Source of the DNA: an uncultured Kordiimonas sp.
Lineage (GTDB): Bacteria > Pseudomonadota > Alphaproteobacteria > Sphingomonadales > Kordiimonadaceae
Length of the DNA: 64,000 nucleotides
Assembly: GCA_947503575.1 (NCBI GenBank)
Contig: CANNDZ010000001.1
Span: 558,001 to 622,000, forward strand
Direction: 5' to 3'
Under the pieces are notes generated by a model. It did not search any database and was not told where the DNA came from. It saw only the letters and a program-made list of their open reading frames with translations. Numbering within the stretch: the stretch's first letter is position 1; each line of letters opens with the position of its first letter. Made by a program: the position numbers and the translations under genes. This document shows positions 1 through 9,521 of the stretch, in pieces.

Positions 1-848
1 GTTTTTCCTTCGTCCATGAAAGCTGGAAAATAAGCGGGGCCATTGACATCGGCGCTAACGCGCGTTGCAGTACCGCCGCTGCTGGCAATACGGTATATAT
101 GTGTCATTCCATTTCCAGCGGCCGAAGTGTAATAAATGTGGTTGCCGTCAGGAGACCACTTGAGGCCGAATGCGATGCTTGGCTCGTCGCTGAGCTTGGT
201 GATGGCGTGAGACTGTATATTTATCATGTAAATGCCGTCTGCATCGCTTGCGGTGTCCCCGGCCCTGCCGCTGTCATCAATGTCGCGATGAGAGAAGGCG
301 ATGAAGTTTCCGTCCGGCGACCATGCTGGGCTGCTGTTATGGCCGCCAAAGCCTATTTCAAGCAGTGTTTGGGCATCGGCTTCAAAATTTTCAATTAAAA
401 GGTCAGAGCTGCCATTTTCATATTCATACCAAAATACCATGCTCTTACCGTCAGGCGACCAATTGGGTGCCCCCCTACCATCTCCGTCATAAAATAGTCG
501 GTAATCACTGCCATCTGGCTTTATAGAATAGAGCGCTAACTCTTTCATTGATGGTCCAGCGGCAAACACAATATTCTGCCCATCCGGTGACCAGCCTGGC
601 TCAATTTCAAAAAGGCCTGGTGTTTTGGTAATGCGGCGCTCTACGCCGGTTGCAATATCAACTATATAAAGGTCGGACAAATGACCCCCTTCAGCACGGT
701 AAGAATAATACACAATGTGTTTGCCGTCAGGCGATGCCGCGGGTGCATAGTCCTGACCCGACGGGTCTCTGTCCTCGGCGTGCAGCAACGTCGATGATAT
801 AACGAAAATCATCATGAAAAGTCTGGTTTTGCTGGTTCTGAACAGCAT
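1..848 (-). CDS. TolB-like/PD40 beta-propeller secreted protein, 3' end truncated by window edge
   Basis: Reverse strand from ATG at 848 reads open (MLFRTSKTRLFMMIFVISSTLLHAEDRDPSGQDYAPAASPDGKHIVYYS...) with repeated SPDGxxI(V/A)F motifs; not in ORF track because it runs off the edge. Confidence 0.8.
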   Translation of the reverse strand, partial: MLFRTSKTRLFMMIFVISSTLLHAEDRDPSGQDYAPAASPDGKHIVYYSYRAEGGHLSDLYIVDIATGVERRITKTPGLFEIEPGWSPDGQNIVFAAGPSMKELALYSIKPDGSDYRLFYDGDGRGAPNWSPDGKSMVFWYEYENGSSDLLIENFEADAQTLLEIGFGGHNSSPAWSPDGNFIAFSHRDIDDSGRAGDTASDADGIYMINIQSHAITKLSDEPSIAFGLKWSPDGNHIYYTSAAGNGMTHIYRIASSGGTATRVSADVNGPAYFPAFMDEGK

Positions 849-1081
849 TTTTCTCGCTCACTTTTTGTGACCTTCAATCACTTAGGCTGCACCTTAAACT
901 ATTTGTGAACCTTCGCAAAATGGCGGTTCTTGAGGTCTGGATTGCCTCTATCAGGAGATGAGTTGGCGGCTAGCCTAGGGTGGTTCGCGGTGCTCATGGT
1001 AATCATTGGCAATATTCAGCGGTGGCATAATGATCAACCTAGCTGATCGCTGTGCATGCGAATCTATACAATTGGTTTATT

Positions 1082-1117
1082 AACCTGTTCAAATTGCATT
1101 ATTTATTTGAACAGGTT
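1082..1117. promoter_or_regulatory. 13-bp inverted repeat AACCTGTTCAAAT-N10-ATTTGAACAGGTT upstream of the TolB/amidohydrolase gene
   Basis: Perfect 13/13 arms read directly; no following T tract, so operator more likely than terminator. Confidence 0.6.
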
Positions 1118-1216
1118 GTCGGTGCTCGCTACCGTTTGAAGCGCCCGCAATGACGGGTCACCATCGTACCCTGGGGAGGGGGCGATACAAGAGCCAACAA
1201 AACCAAGGGGATTGTG

Positions 1217-4200
1217 ATGTCTGTCATCAAAAAACGAACGCTGATCACAGCGCTTCTGTCCACCAGTCTTTTAGCGGGTGCTGCATATGCACAAACATCG
1301 GGCGATGGCACCAAACTGCAGCGGGAAAAATGGGTTGAGCCCAATTTAGTGGTTGTCAGTGACCAGCCCGTCGCCGACGATGCTGAAGACAAAGGCAAGA
1401 AAAAAGGGCTTCCGCTTGAAGCCGCCCGCACGGTGGACTTTGAAACAAATGAGGGCACCTGGATTTCTTTGGATGTTTCCCCCGATGGTGAAACCATTAT
1501 CTTCGAGCTTCTGGGCGATATTTATACCATGCCCATGGCTGGCGGTGAGGCAACTGCCCTGATTACCGGCATGGGGTTCCAGTCTCAGCCAGTTTATTCG
1601 CCGGATGGCAGCCAGATTGCCTTCATTTCGGATGAAGGCGGGTCAGAGAACCTTTACATTGCGAATGCGGATGGTTCAAAGCGCAAGAAGCTCTCGTCCA
1701 TGGGCTCGGGCGAGGCCATGAGCCCGGCGTGGTCAGCGGACGGTGACAATGTATTTGTATCCCAGGTTTCCAATGGTATCGGCGCGAACGAGATATGGAT
1801 GTATCACAAGCATGGCGGCAAGGGCATCAAGGTAACCAACGCCCGACCCGCTGGCCCCAATACGCCCAGCAGTCAGCAGCCCAATGCGCAAGGTGTGTCC
1901 CCGTCGTCTGATGGTCGTTACCTGTATTATGCCGGTAAGACAGGTGGCTTCCAATATAATATGACTGGTTTTCCCTGGGCTGTTGTGCGCCGCGATATGC
2001 AGGAAGGCACGACAGATACCATTGCAACCGCCTACGGCGGGGCCGTGCGCCCAGTGATTTCGCCCGATGGTAACACGCTTGTTTATGGCACACGCCACGA
2101 AACACAGACGGGCCTGCGGGTGCGAAACATGGCAACCGGCGAAGACCGCTGGCTTGCTTACCCGATAACCCGCGATGATCAGGAATCGCGGGCAACGCGT
2201 GACTTGCTGCCTGCCTATAGTTTCACACCTGACGGTAGTGCGATTATTCTGAACAGCGGCGGTAAGATCGAGCGCATCAATATTGCAGACGGTGCGCGGT
2301 CCGACATTCCTTTCAACGTTAAGGTCAAAATGGATGTTGGCCCCAACCTCGTGCAGCAGGAAAAAGATCCGGAAGGACCTGTGGTTGCTCGCATGGCCCA
2401 AACCCCGTCTTTGTCGCCAGATGGGTCGACAATTGTTTTTTCAGCTCTCGGGGAGCTCTACTCCATGCCGCTTGAGGAAGGGGCGTCCCCCCGCAAAATA
2501 GAGCGTGCAGGCACAGGTGTTTTCCAGCCAAGCTGGTCTCGAGACGGGCGGTATATCACCTACATAAGCTGGGACCCGAACGGCGGTAATATATGGCAAA
2601 TGCGCGCCAACGGCCGGGGGCGTCCGCAACAGGTGAGCAAGACTGCCAGTTACTACAGTGACCCTCATTTCACGCCAGATGGGTCCGAAATTGTTGCCAT
2701 TCGCACATCAAACCACCAGTTCAATATGAGCAGTGGCAATGCCCAGCGTGACCTTGTGGCCATCAACACTGAAGACGGCGCAGTGCGCGTTATACTGTCG
2801 GGCACGGGCTTTAATAGTGTGCATTTTGGCAACGCTGATGATCGTGTGTATTTGTATTCCGGCGGTGGCCTTGGCGGACCAAACGGTGTGTTGTTCTCAG
2901 TGCGTTTGGATGGAACAGATCGCCGAGAGCATGTGAAGGTCACGGGGCAGGGCCTGTATTTTGCCGCCGAACCTGTTGGTGCCCGCGACATGCGGCTTAG
3001 TCCCAACGGCAAATACGCGCTTGCGCGGTCGCAGGAGCAACTGCAGGTCGTCGCAGTACCACAAACCGGACGCGAGGCGGTTACGGTCAATGTTGCAGGC
3101 CCTTCGGTTCCTCTAAAAACCCTGTCTGATTTTGGCGTCGACTATTTTGAATGGTCGACAGACGGCGAGACCATGCTTTGGTCAACCGGCAGCACGGTTT
3201 ACACGCAAAAGCTGGCGGATGTTGAGTGGGTGAAGCCCGACGAAGACGAAAAACCCGAAAGTGCCGAGGATGAGCCCAGCGCCGAAGAAACGGATGAGGT
3301 TGAAAACACCGAAGAAGCAGAAGAAGTGGCTGAGGAAGAAAAGGATTATGTATCTTTCCAGGCTCGAGTGGAGGTGCCCCGCGACAATCCGGAAGGCAGT
3401 ATTCTTTTGACAGGTGCGACCGTGTTAACCATGGGCCCGGACGGCACGATGGAAAACGCTGATGTCCTGGTGAAAGATGGCAAGTTTGTTGCCGTGGGGG
3501 CAAGTGGGTCGCTGGACGTGCCACGCGGCGCTGAAGTGCGCGACATGTCAGGTAAATTCATTACCCCGGGTTTTGTCGACACCCATGGTCATTGGCGCAA
3601 CTGGAGCCGAAACGAGGTGATCGAAGAACACTTCTGGCCGTTTCTGGCCAATGTGGCGTACGGCGTGACCAGCGGCCTTGATGTCCAGACGTCTACAACA
3701 GACATCTTTGCCTATCAGGATATGGTTGAAGCGGGCCGCATGATCGGGATGAGAGCATGGTCAACGGGCCCCGGTGTTTTCAGTGATACCGCGATCAAGT
3801 CCAAGGAAGACGCAGTGAAGGTGCTGACGCGCTACAAAGAGCATTACCGCACCAAAAACATCAAAGCCTACATAACCGGCAACCGGAAACGGCGGCAGCA
3901 TATCGTTCAGGCCTCAAAAGAGGTGGGTATTATGCCAACCACGGAAGGGGGGCTGGATGCCAAGCTTGACCTGACGCACATGATTGATGGCTTTGCCGGT
4001 AACGAGCATAATATCCCGATCATTCCTTTGTACAAAGATGTGCAGCAATTGGCGGCGCAAACCGGCATTGGGTACACGCCAACGCTTCTCGTGACGTATG
4101 GTGGCCCATGGGCGGAAAACTATTTCTTCACCAAAATGAACCCGCATGATGATGAGAAGGTAAACCGCTTTATGCCGCACACCATTGTGGATCAGCGAAC

Positions 4201-4630
4201 CAAGCGGACGCCGTGGTTCCGTGACGAGGAATATGCTTTCACCCGTATTGCCGACAGCGCCATTGATATACAGCGCGCCGGTGGCAAGGTGGGTGTTGGC
4301 AGCCATGGTCAGTTTCAGGGGCTGGGGTATCACTGGGAATTGTGGGCGCTTGGTTCCGGTAAGGCTACGCCAATGGAGGCGCTTAAGGCGGCAACTATTG
4401 ACGGCGCGCATATCATTGGCCATGCGCAGGAAGTTGGTTCTATTGAGCCCGGTAAATTTGCGGATTTGGTGGTGCTGAATAGCGACCCGCGGGAGAACCT
4501 TAAAAACACGACGGACATTCACCGCGTGATGATGAATGGACGCCTGTATAACGACGACACAATGGACCAACTGTGGCCGGTTCAAAAGGACTTGCCCAGC
4601 CTTTGGTTCCATGACGCAGGGCCCAAATAG
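1217..4630 (+). CDS. Secreted TolB-like beta-propeller fused to amidohydrolase
   Basis: Signal peptide, repeated SPDG motifs, acidic linker, then amidohydrolase DTHGHW motif and C-terminal GKFADLVVLNSDP; GTG alternative start at 1214. Confidence 0.9.
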   Translation: MSVIKKRTLITALLSTSLLAGAAYAQTSGDGTKLQREKWVEPNLVVVSDQPVADDAEDKGKKKGLPLEAARTVDFETNEGTWISLDVSPDGETIIFELLGDIYTMPMAGGEATALITGMGFQSQPVYSPDGSQIAFISDEGGSENLYIANADGSKRKKLSSMGSGEAMSPAWSADGDNVFVSQVSNGIGANEIWMYHKHGGKGIKVTNARPAGPNTPSSQQPNAQGVSPSSDGRYLYYAGKTGGFQYNMTGFPWAVVRRDMQEGTTDTIATAYGGAVRPVISPDGNTLVYGTRHETQTGLRVRNMATGEDRWLAYPITRDDQESRATRDLLPAYSFTPDGSAIILNSGGKIERINIADGARSDIPFNVKVKMDVGPNLVQQEKDPEGPVVARMAQTPSLSPDGSTIVFSALGELYSMPLEEGASPRKIERAGTGVFQPSWSRDGRYITYISWDPNGGNIWQMRANGRGRPQQVSKTASYYSDPHFTPDGSEIVAIRTSNHQFNMSSGNAQRDLVAINTEDGAVRVILSGTGFNSVHFGNADDRVYLYSGGGLGGPNGVLFSVRLDGTDRREHVKVTGQGLYFAAEPVGARDMRLSPNGKYALARSQEQLQVVAVPQTGREAVTVNVAGPSVPLKTLSDFGVDYFEWSTDGETMLWSTGSTVYTQKLADVEWVKPDEDEKPESAEDEPSAEETDEVENTEEAEEVAEEEKDYVSFQARVEVPRDNPEGSILLTGATVLTMGPDGTMENADVLVKDGKFVAVGASGSLDVPRGAEVRDMSGKFITPGFVDTHGHWRNWSRNEVIEEHFWPFLANVAYGVTSGLDVQTSTTDIFAYQDMVEAGRMIGMRAWSTGPGVFSDTAIKSKEDAVKVLTRYKEHYRTKNIKAYITGNRKRRQHIVQASKEVGIMPTTEGGLDAKLDLTHMIDGFAGNEHNIPIIPLYKDVQQLAAQTGIGYTPTLLVTYGGPWAENYFFTKMNPHDDEKVNRFMPHTIVDQRTKRTPWFRDEEYAFTRIADSAIDIQRAGGKVGVGSHGQFQGLGYHWELWALGSGKATPMEALKAATIDGAHIIGHAQEVGSIEPGKFADLVVLNSDPRENLKNTTDIHRVMMNGRLYNDDTMDQLWPVQKDLPSLWFHDAGPK

Positions 4631-4680
4631 GGCCAGGGCTGGAGCGATGCGGGGGCTTGGGCGCCCTCGCATCACTGGCC
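4631..4680. terminator. Nested hairpin between amidohydrolase and downstream HTH gene
   Basis: ggccag(4631-4636)/ctggcc(4675-4680) outer, gatgcg(4646-4651)/cgcatc(4668-4673) inner; no T tract. Confidence 0.4.
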
Positions 4681-4684
4681 ACAT

Positions 4685-5281
4685 ATGACCATGATTGAAG
4701 CAACAGATAACAAAACATACTGGATAACACGGCGTGACCAGTATGAATGCCTCATGTCCGCGCGGCGCATGGACATTATTGACTTGCTGGCTAACACCGG
4801 GGCGCGGTCAATCCGGGAAATTGCTGCGTTAATCGGCATGAAGCCGTCGTCGCTTTATCATCATATCGATCTGCTGCTCGCAGTTGACCTGATCGAAGTT
4901 GCAGGTACACGGTTGGTGAACCGCCGCCAGGAAAAACTGTATCAGGCACCGGGGCGTACCTTGCGCTATGGTCTGTCCTTCGATGATCCGCTTGCTTTCA
5001 CGCTGTATTCGCGCATTGGTGACATGCAGGCACGGCAATCTGCCCGGGACCTTCGGCGCGGTCTGGAAACAACCCAGGTGGTTGCGCATGGCCCGGCCAA
5101 AAACACATGGGTCTTTCGCCTGGTTGGTGCCCCAGACCCGGAAACAATGGCAAAAATCAACTATCATATCGATGAGATTGCCAACTTGTTTTGGTCATCC
5201 GCTGGCCAGGACAACCCCTTGGTCGTGATGTCGGCCATTATGGCACCGATGGTGCGGCCAAAGCCCAATAAAACCGACTAA
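4685..5281 (+). CDS. Winged-helix (ArsR-like) transcriptional regulator
   Basis: N-terminal HTH: RSIREIAALIGMKPSSLYHHIDLLLAVDLIEVAGTR. Confidence 0.7.
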   Translation: MTMIEATDNKTYWITRRDQYECLMSARRMDIIDLLANTGARSIREIAALIGMKPSSLYHHIDLLLAVDLIEVAGTRLVNRRQEKLYQAPGRTLRYGLSFDDPLAFTLYSRIGDMQARQSARDLRRGLETTQVVAHGPAKNTWVFRLVGAPDPETMAKINYHIDEIANLFWSSAGQDNPLVVMSAIMAPMVRPKPNKTD

Positions 5282-5379
5282 GCGCTCTCTCGGTGGTTTT
5301 GATCTCTCAAACCGTTGCTATGGCCAAAAAAACCCATAGGATACCGATCTGTTATCTGGTCGGTTGAAATGAGGCTGTT

Positions 5380-6588
5380 ATGAGTGTGGTAATTATTGGT
5401 GGTGGCAACGCGGGCCTGCAAGTGGCCGATATGCTGAGGCGTCGTGGGTATGACCAATCCATTACTTTACTATGCGAAGAGAACCACTTGCCGTATCAGC
5501 GCCCGCCCTTGTCCAAGAAGTTTCTTGAAGGGGCCTTAGATGAAGTGCGCCTGACGTTGCGGCCTGAGAAATTTTATCAGGACAGGTCCATTGACGTGAA
5601 ACTGGGCACAACAGTCACGCATATAAACCGCCATGAAAAATCAGTTTTAACAGATGGTGGTGAAACGCTGGCCTATGAACATCTGGTGATTGCGACAGGC
5701 GCTCGACCGCGCGCGCTGCCAGGCCATGAGGGGCGCGGTGACCTGTTTTTCATCCGCACAATCGACGACATCCATCACTTGAAAGCGGCATTGCCCGGTA
5801 AGAAAAGCGCCCTGTTGGTTGGTGGCGGGTTTATCGGGCTGGAAGCGGCTGCAACCCTGACGGTACTGGGCTTAAAGACCACTGTTGTAGAGGCTATGCC
5901 GTCCATAATGCCAGGGCTTGTAGCCCCCGAGTTGGCAGCTTTTTTCAAAAGCGAGCACGAAGCCAGAGGCACAACAATCATTGAAGGCGTTAGCGTCAGT
6001 AACGTGGACAGCAAGCCGGATGGCGGTTTTTCTGCGATGCTATCTGATGGTCGGACGCTGGAAGCGGACTTGGTTGTTGTTGGCATCGGTGTAATTCCCA
6101 ATACCGAAATAGCCGAGGCCGCCGGGATTTCATGTGACCGGGGTATATTGGTTGATGAGTATGCCCGCACACAAGACCCATTCGTTTATGCTGTTGGTGA
6201 TTGTGCAACCGGCGTTGTGACCCGTTATGAAGGCCGCACCCGGCTCGAATCTGTGCAAAACGCAGTATCGCAGGCCAGTGTTGCAGCCTTGTCTATTGTG
6301 GGGGAGGCCACACCGTATCGGGACCTGCCGTGGTTCTGGTCCGATCAATATGACCTGAAATTACAAATGGCCGGCCTGTCGCGCGGGTACGATCAGACAG
6401 TGCTGCGAGGCACCATAGCGGATCGGTCTTTCTCAATATGCTATTTTAAAAGCGGCGATCTGATTGCGATTGATTCCGTGAATGCAATCAAAGATCATAT
6501 GGCGGTAAAGAAGCTGCTGGACGGCAATATTAATATCACGCCAGAGCAATGTGCGGATGTCGAGACACCGCTGAAAACATGGGTGTAG
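5380..6588 (+). CDS. FAD-dependent oxidoreductase, ferredoxin/rubredoxin reductase type
   Basis: N-terminal VVIIGGGNAGLQVADMLRRRGY; second GGGFIGLEAAATL; VYAVGDCA motif. Confidence 0.9.
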   Translation: MSVVIIGGGNAGLQVADMLRRRGYDQSITLLCEENHLPYQRPPLSKKFLEGALDEVRLTLRPEKFYQDRSIDVKLGTTVTHINRHEKSVLTDGGETLAYEHLVIATGARPRALPGHEGRGDLFFIRTIDDIHHLKAALPGKKSALLVGGGFIGLEAAATLTVLGLKTTVVEAMPSIMPGLVAPELAAFFKSEHEARGTTIIEGVSVSNVDSKPDGGFSAMLSDGRTLEADLVVVGIGVIPNTEIAEAAGISCDRGILVDEYARTQDPFVYAVGDCATGVVTRYEGRTRLESVQNAVSQASVAALSIVGEATPYRDLPWFWSDQYDLKLQMAGLSRGYDQTVLRGTIADRSFSICYFKSGDLIAIDSVNAIKDHMAVKKLLDGNINITPEQCADVETPLKTWV

Positions 6589-6612
6589 TCTTACGCCCTG
6601 AAAATCGTCACC

Positions 6613-8301
6613 CTATGCTGTTTTCTGCTCTGCGAGGTCGAGTTCGTCGCGCATGGCATTGCGCATTTCAAATTTTTGTATTTTGCCCGTTACTGTCATT
6701 GGGTATTCGCTGACAAAACGGATGTAGCGCGGCACTTTGTAATGGGCGATCTGTCCTTTGCAGAAAGCACGTATATCGTCCTCGTGGGTTTGCTCGCCAA
6801 CCCTAAGCAATATCCAAGCGCATACTTCTTCGCCCATTCGGTCGTCTGGCACGCCAAAAACCTGCACATCCTGAACGGCGGGATGCGTGTATAAAAACTC
6901 TTCTATTTCGCGTGGATAAATATTTTCGCCGCCGCGGATAATCATGTCTTTTAAGCGGCCGGTAATATTCACATAGCCGTCTTCGTCCATGGTGGCCAGA
7001 TCACCCGTGTGCATCCAATGCGCCCTGTCGATGGCTTCTGCTGTGCGTTCTTCATCGGCCCAATAGCCTTGCATCACACTGTAGCCCCGTGTGCACAACT
7101 CTCCTTGCGCACCACGCGGCACGGTGCGGCCTTGCTCGTCAACAATCTTGACTTCTACAAACGGGTGTATCTGGCCAACCGTACCGACGCGCTTGTCAAG
7201 CGGGTCATCTTTTTTGCTTTGAAAGCTGACAGGTGCGGTTTCGGTCATACCGTAAGCGATAGTGACTTCACTCATGTGCATGTCGTTTATCACCCGTTTC
7301 ATCACCTCAATAGGGCACGGCGAGCCTGCCATGGCACCCGTGCGCAGGCTTGAAAGATCAAAGTTGGAAAAAGACGGATGCTCAAGTTCGCCGATAAACA
7401 TTGTCGGAACACCATACAGCGCGGTGCATTTTTCCGACTGAACAGTTTGCAGTACGCTTTCCGGGTCGTAGGCCTCTCCCGGCAGGACAATGGCTGCACC
7501 ATGCGTGATGCAGCCCAGCACCCCCATCACCATGCCAAAGCAATGATACAAGGGTACTGGAATGCACAGAATATCCTGTTCGCTAAAGCTTTGCCGCCGA
7601 GCCACAAAATACCCATTATTCAAAATGCTGTGGTGGGTCAGTGTTGCGCCCTTGGGGTGGCCTGTGGTGCCAGATGTGAATTGGATATTGATCGGGTCAT
7701 CAGGTTGCAGGTCTGGTTGAACGGCTTTCAACGCGTCGAGGTGTTCAGATGTTGGGCGCTGCATCAAAGTGTCAAAGCCCATAAAGCCAGCGGGTGGATT
7801 ATCGCTGATGACAATCGCAGTTTTGAGGTCTGGCAGGCGCGCAGCATTTAGTTTGCCAAAGGGCGCGCCTTCAATTTCTGGCGCGATGTCCCGCAGCATG
7901 GCAACATAATTTGACGACTTGAACTGTTCCGTAAGAACAAGGGCTTTACACCCCACTTTATTAAGCGCGTATTCAAGTTCTGAAATCCGGTAGGCCGGAT
8001 TGATATTAACGAGAATCAGGCCTGCTTTTGCCGTGGCAAACTGTGTTATCACCCATTCCGCACAATTGGGCGCCCAAAGTCCGACCCTGTCCCCCGGAAC
8101 AAGCCCAAGTCCGACCAGATTCGCTGCGACAGTGTCTACCTTTTCTTGAAGGGCCGAGTATGTCCAACGTACCTGTTGGTGTGGCACAATCAATGCCGGA
8201 CGGTCGCCGAACTTTTGCGTCGCATTGTTAAGCGCTTCGCCAATGGTTTGAAACAACAGCGGCGTATCGCTGGTGCCCGCGACGTAACTGGGAATACCCA
8301 C
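6613..8301 (-). CDS. AMP-binding acyl-CoA synthetase
   Basis: Motifs [61 protein letters not shown]. Confidence 0.93.
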   Translation of the reverse strand: MGIPSYVAGTSDTPLLFQTIGEALNNATQKFGDRPALIVPHQQVRWTYSALQEKVDTVAANLVGLGLVPGDRVGLWAPNCAEWVITQFATAKAGLILVNINPAYRISELEYALNKVGCKALVLTEQFKSSNYVAMLRDIAPEIEGAPFGKLNAARLPDLKTAIVISDNPPAGFMGFDTLMQRPTSEHLDALKAVQPDLQPDDPINIQFTSGTTGHPKGATLTHHSILNNGYFVARRQSFSEQDILCIPVPLYHCFGMVMGVLGCITHGAAIVLPGEAYDPESVLQTVQSEKCTALYGVPTMFIGELEHPSFSNFDLSSLRTGAMAGSPCPIEVMKRVINDMHMSEVTIAYGMTETAPVSFQSKKDDPLDKRVGTVGQIHPFVEVKIVDEQGRTVPRGAQGELCTRGYSVMQGYWADEERTAEAIDRAHWMHTGDLATMDEDGYVNITGRLKDMIIRGGENIYPREIEEFLYTHPAVQDVQVFGVPDDRMGEEVCAWILLRVGEQTHEDDIRAFCKGQIAHYKVPRYIRFVSEYPMTVTGKIQKFEMRNAMRDELDLAEQKTA

Positions 8302-8417
8302 TGTGCCCTTCTCCTTGCGGTTTCAAGACACAAGGATAAGCAACCATTTGCCGGTCGTCGATGTAAAACATCACCTGCCTGTGGGAATTCTACCGACAGG
8401 CGAAGGCTCTGTTGGAC

Positions 8418-8651
8418 CTAGACCTGCGCCAGGTCCTCTTCAAGGACGCACATATTGAAGGAGAAAGAAAGTTCACCTTCATCATCATCCCGGTAAACAA
8501 CGCCGATAAACTCATCGCCCAACATTACCTCCACCGAATCGGGTGCCTGTGGGCGCCGAATAAGGCGGATCATATTATTGTTAAACTTGCGTTGAAGATA
8601 CGCTTGCACCCTGGCAGTTTCGTTTGGTGTCAACGGACGCTCCTTGCTCAA
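8418..8651 (-). CDS. DUF3126-like small protein
   Basis: Core LSKERPLTPNETARVQAYLQRKFNNNMIRLIRRPQAPDSVEVMLGDEFIGVVYRDDDEGELSFSFNMCVLEEDL; TTG start at 8651 proposed because the upstream ORF extension looks non-coding. Confidence 0.7.
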   Translation of the reverse strand: MSKERPLTPNETARVQAYLQRKFNNNMIRLIRRPQAPDSVEVMLGDEFIGVVYRDDDEGELSFSFNMCVLEEDLAQV

Positions 8652-8817
8652 AAGGGTTCGATACTGTGCTGCATGAGTTTTGACAAGGGTGTATCTAACG
8701 CATACCCAGACATGCAAGTAAAACCATACAAAATTTCGATACTCGTCAATGTTGTGGAACACTATCTCTTGTTATAAGCTAATGACACTACTGTTGATTG
8801 TATAAAGGAAAAGGCAA

Positions 8818-9222
8818 ATGCCCACCGGAGACGGCGAATTTTCTTATGCTGATGATGCCGAGCTTGTGGAGCAGTTTGTCACTTGGACCAGTGACGCCGT
8901 TGCCGAGTTGAAGGAACTGGTTATTGGCTTAACAAATGGTACCGATGTTTCATCCGAAAAAATTGACCGTATCTATGACCTGACCCACAATATCAAAGGC
9001 ATGGGCAGTAGTTTTGATTTTCCTTTAATGACTGGCGCAGGCAGTTCGCTGTGCTCCTACATCAAAAATTTACCCGCGGGCAAAACGGTGTCTCCTAAGG
9101 TTGTGGACGCCCATGTACGTGTTTTTGAAGTCGTTCTAGAACACAAGATACAAGGCGATGGCGGGGACAAGGGCAAAGCTCTTCAATCACGACTCGCCGC
9201 CATTATTGAAGAAGAGGCGTAA
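8818..9222 (+). CDS. Hpt-domain-like phosphotransfer protein
   Basis: DLTHNIKGMGSSFDFPLM resembles the Hpt HxxKGxxxxxG motif; small acidic helical protein. Confidence 0.6.
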   Translation: MPTGDGEFSYADDAELVEQFVTWTSDAVAELKELVIGLTNGTDVSSEKIDRIYDLTHNIKGMGSSFDFPLMTGAGSSLCSYIKNLPAGKTVSPKVVDAHVRVFEVVLEHKIQGDGGDKGKALQSRLAAIIEEEA

Positions 9223-9521
9223 CGACGCAAATGCAGCTATGTCAATGCTGCGCCTGCCGCGGGTAAATGCGGTTCTGTGATGGCAAGCTTTTATTAAAAT
9301 CTGGTGGTTATATTGCTTAGTGGGCGCAGACCGTGACACTCTTGAACGAGTGTAATTTTGGGGATTGCCGCGATGCAGCGAACTGAAAAAAGCTTGCGGT
9401 TTGAAAAAACTTGGCGGGATCTTGCGAACTCTGCCCATGCGCGTATGCCACTGCGTACCACGATCAAGGCGCACCAAATACCGGATTTGGGCGGCGCAAC
9501 AGCAACGGCATAACACGCCCT

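Noticed and set aside
3914-4684. 256-aa minus ORF opposite the amidohydrolase domain
   Set aside because: Shadow of a well-supported coding frame with no family signature.
8652-8762. N-terminal extension of the DUF3126-like ORF (MFHNIDEYRNFVWFYLHVWV...)
   Set aside because: Extension does not resemble the small family core; a TTG start at 8651 is more plausible.
9336-9353. ACACTC-TTGAAC-GAGTGT hairpin
   Set aside because: Six-bp arms only, no T tract; easily occurs by chance.
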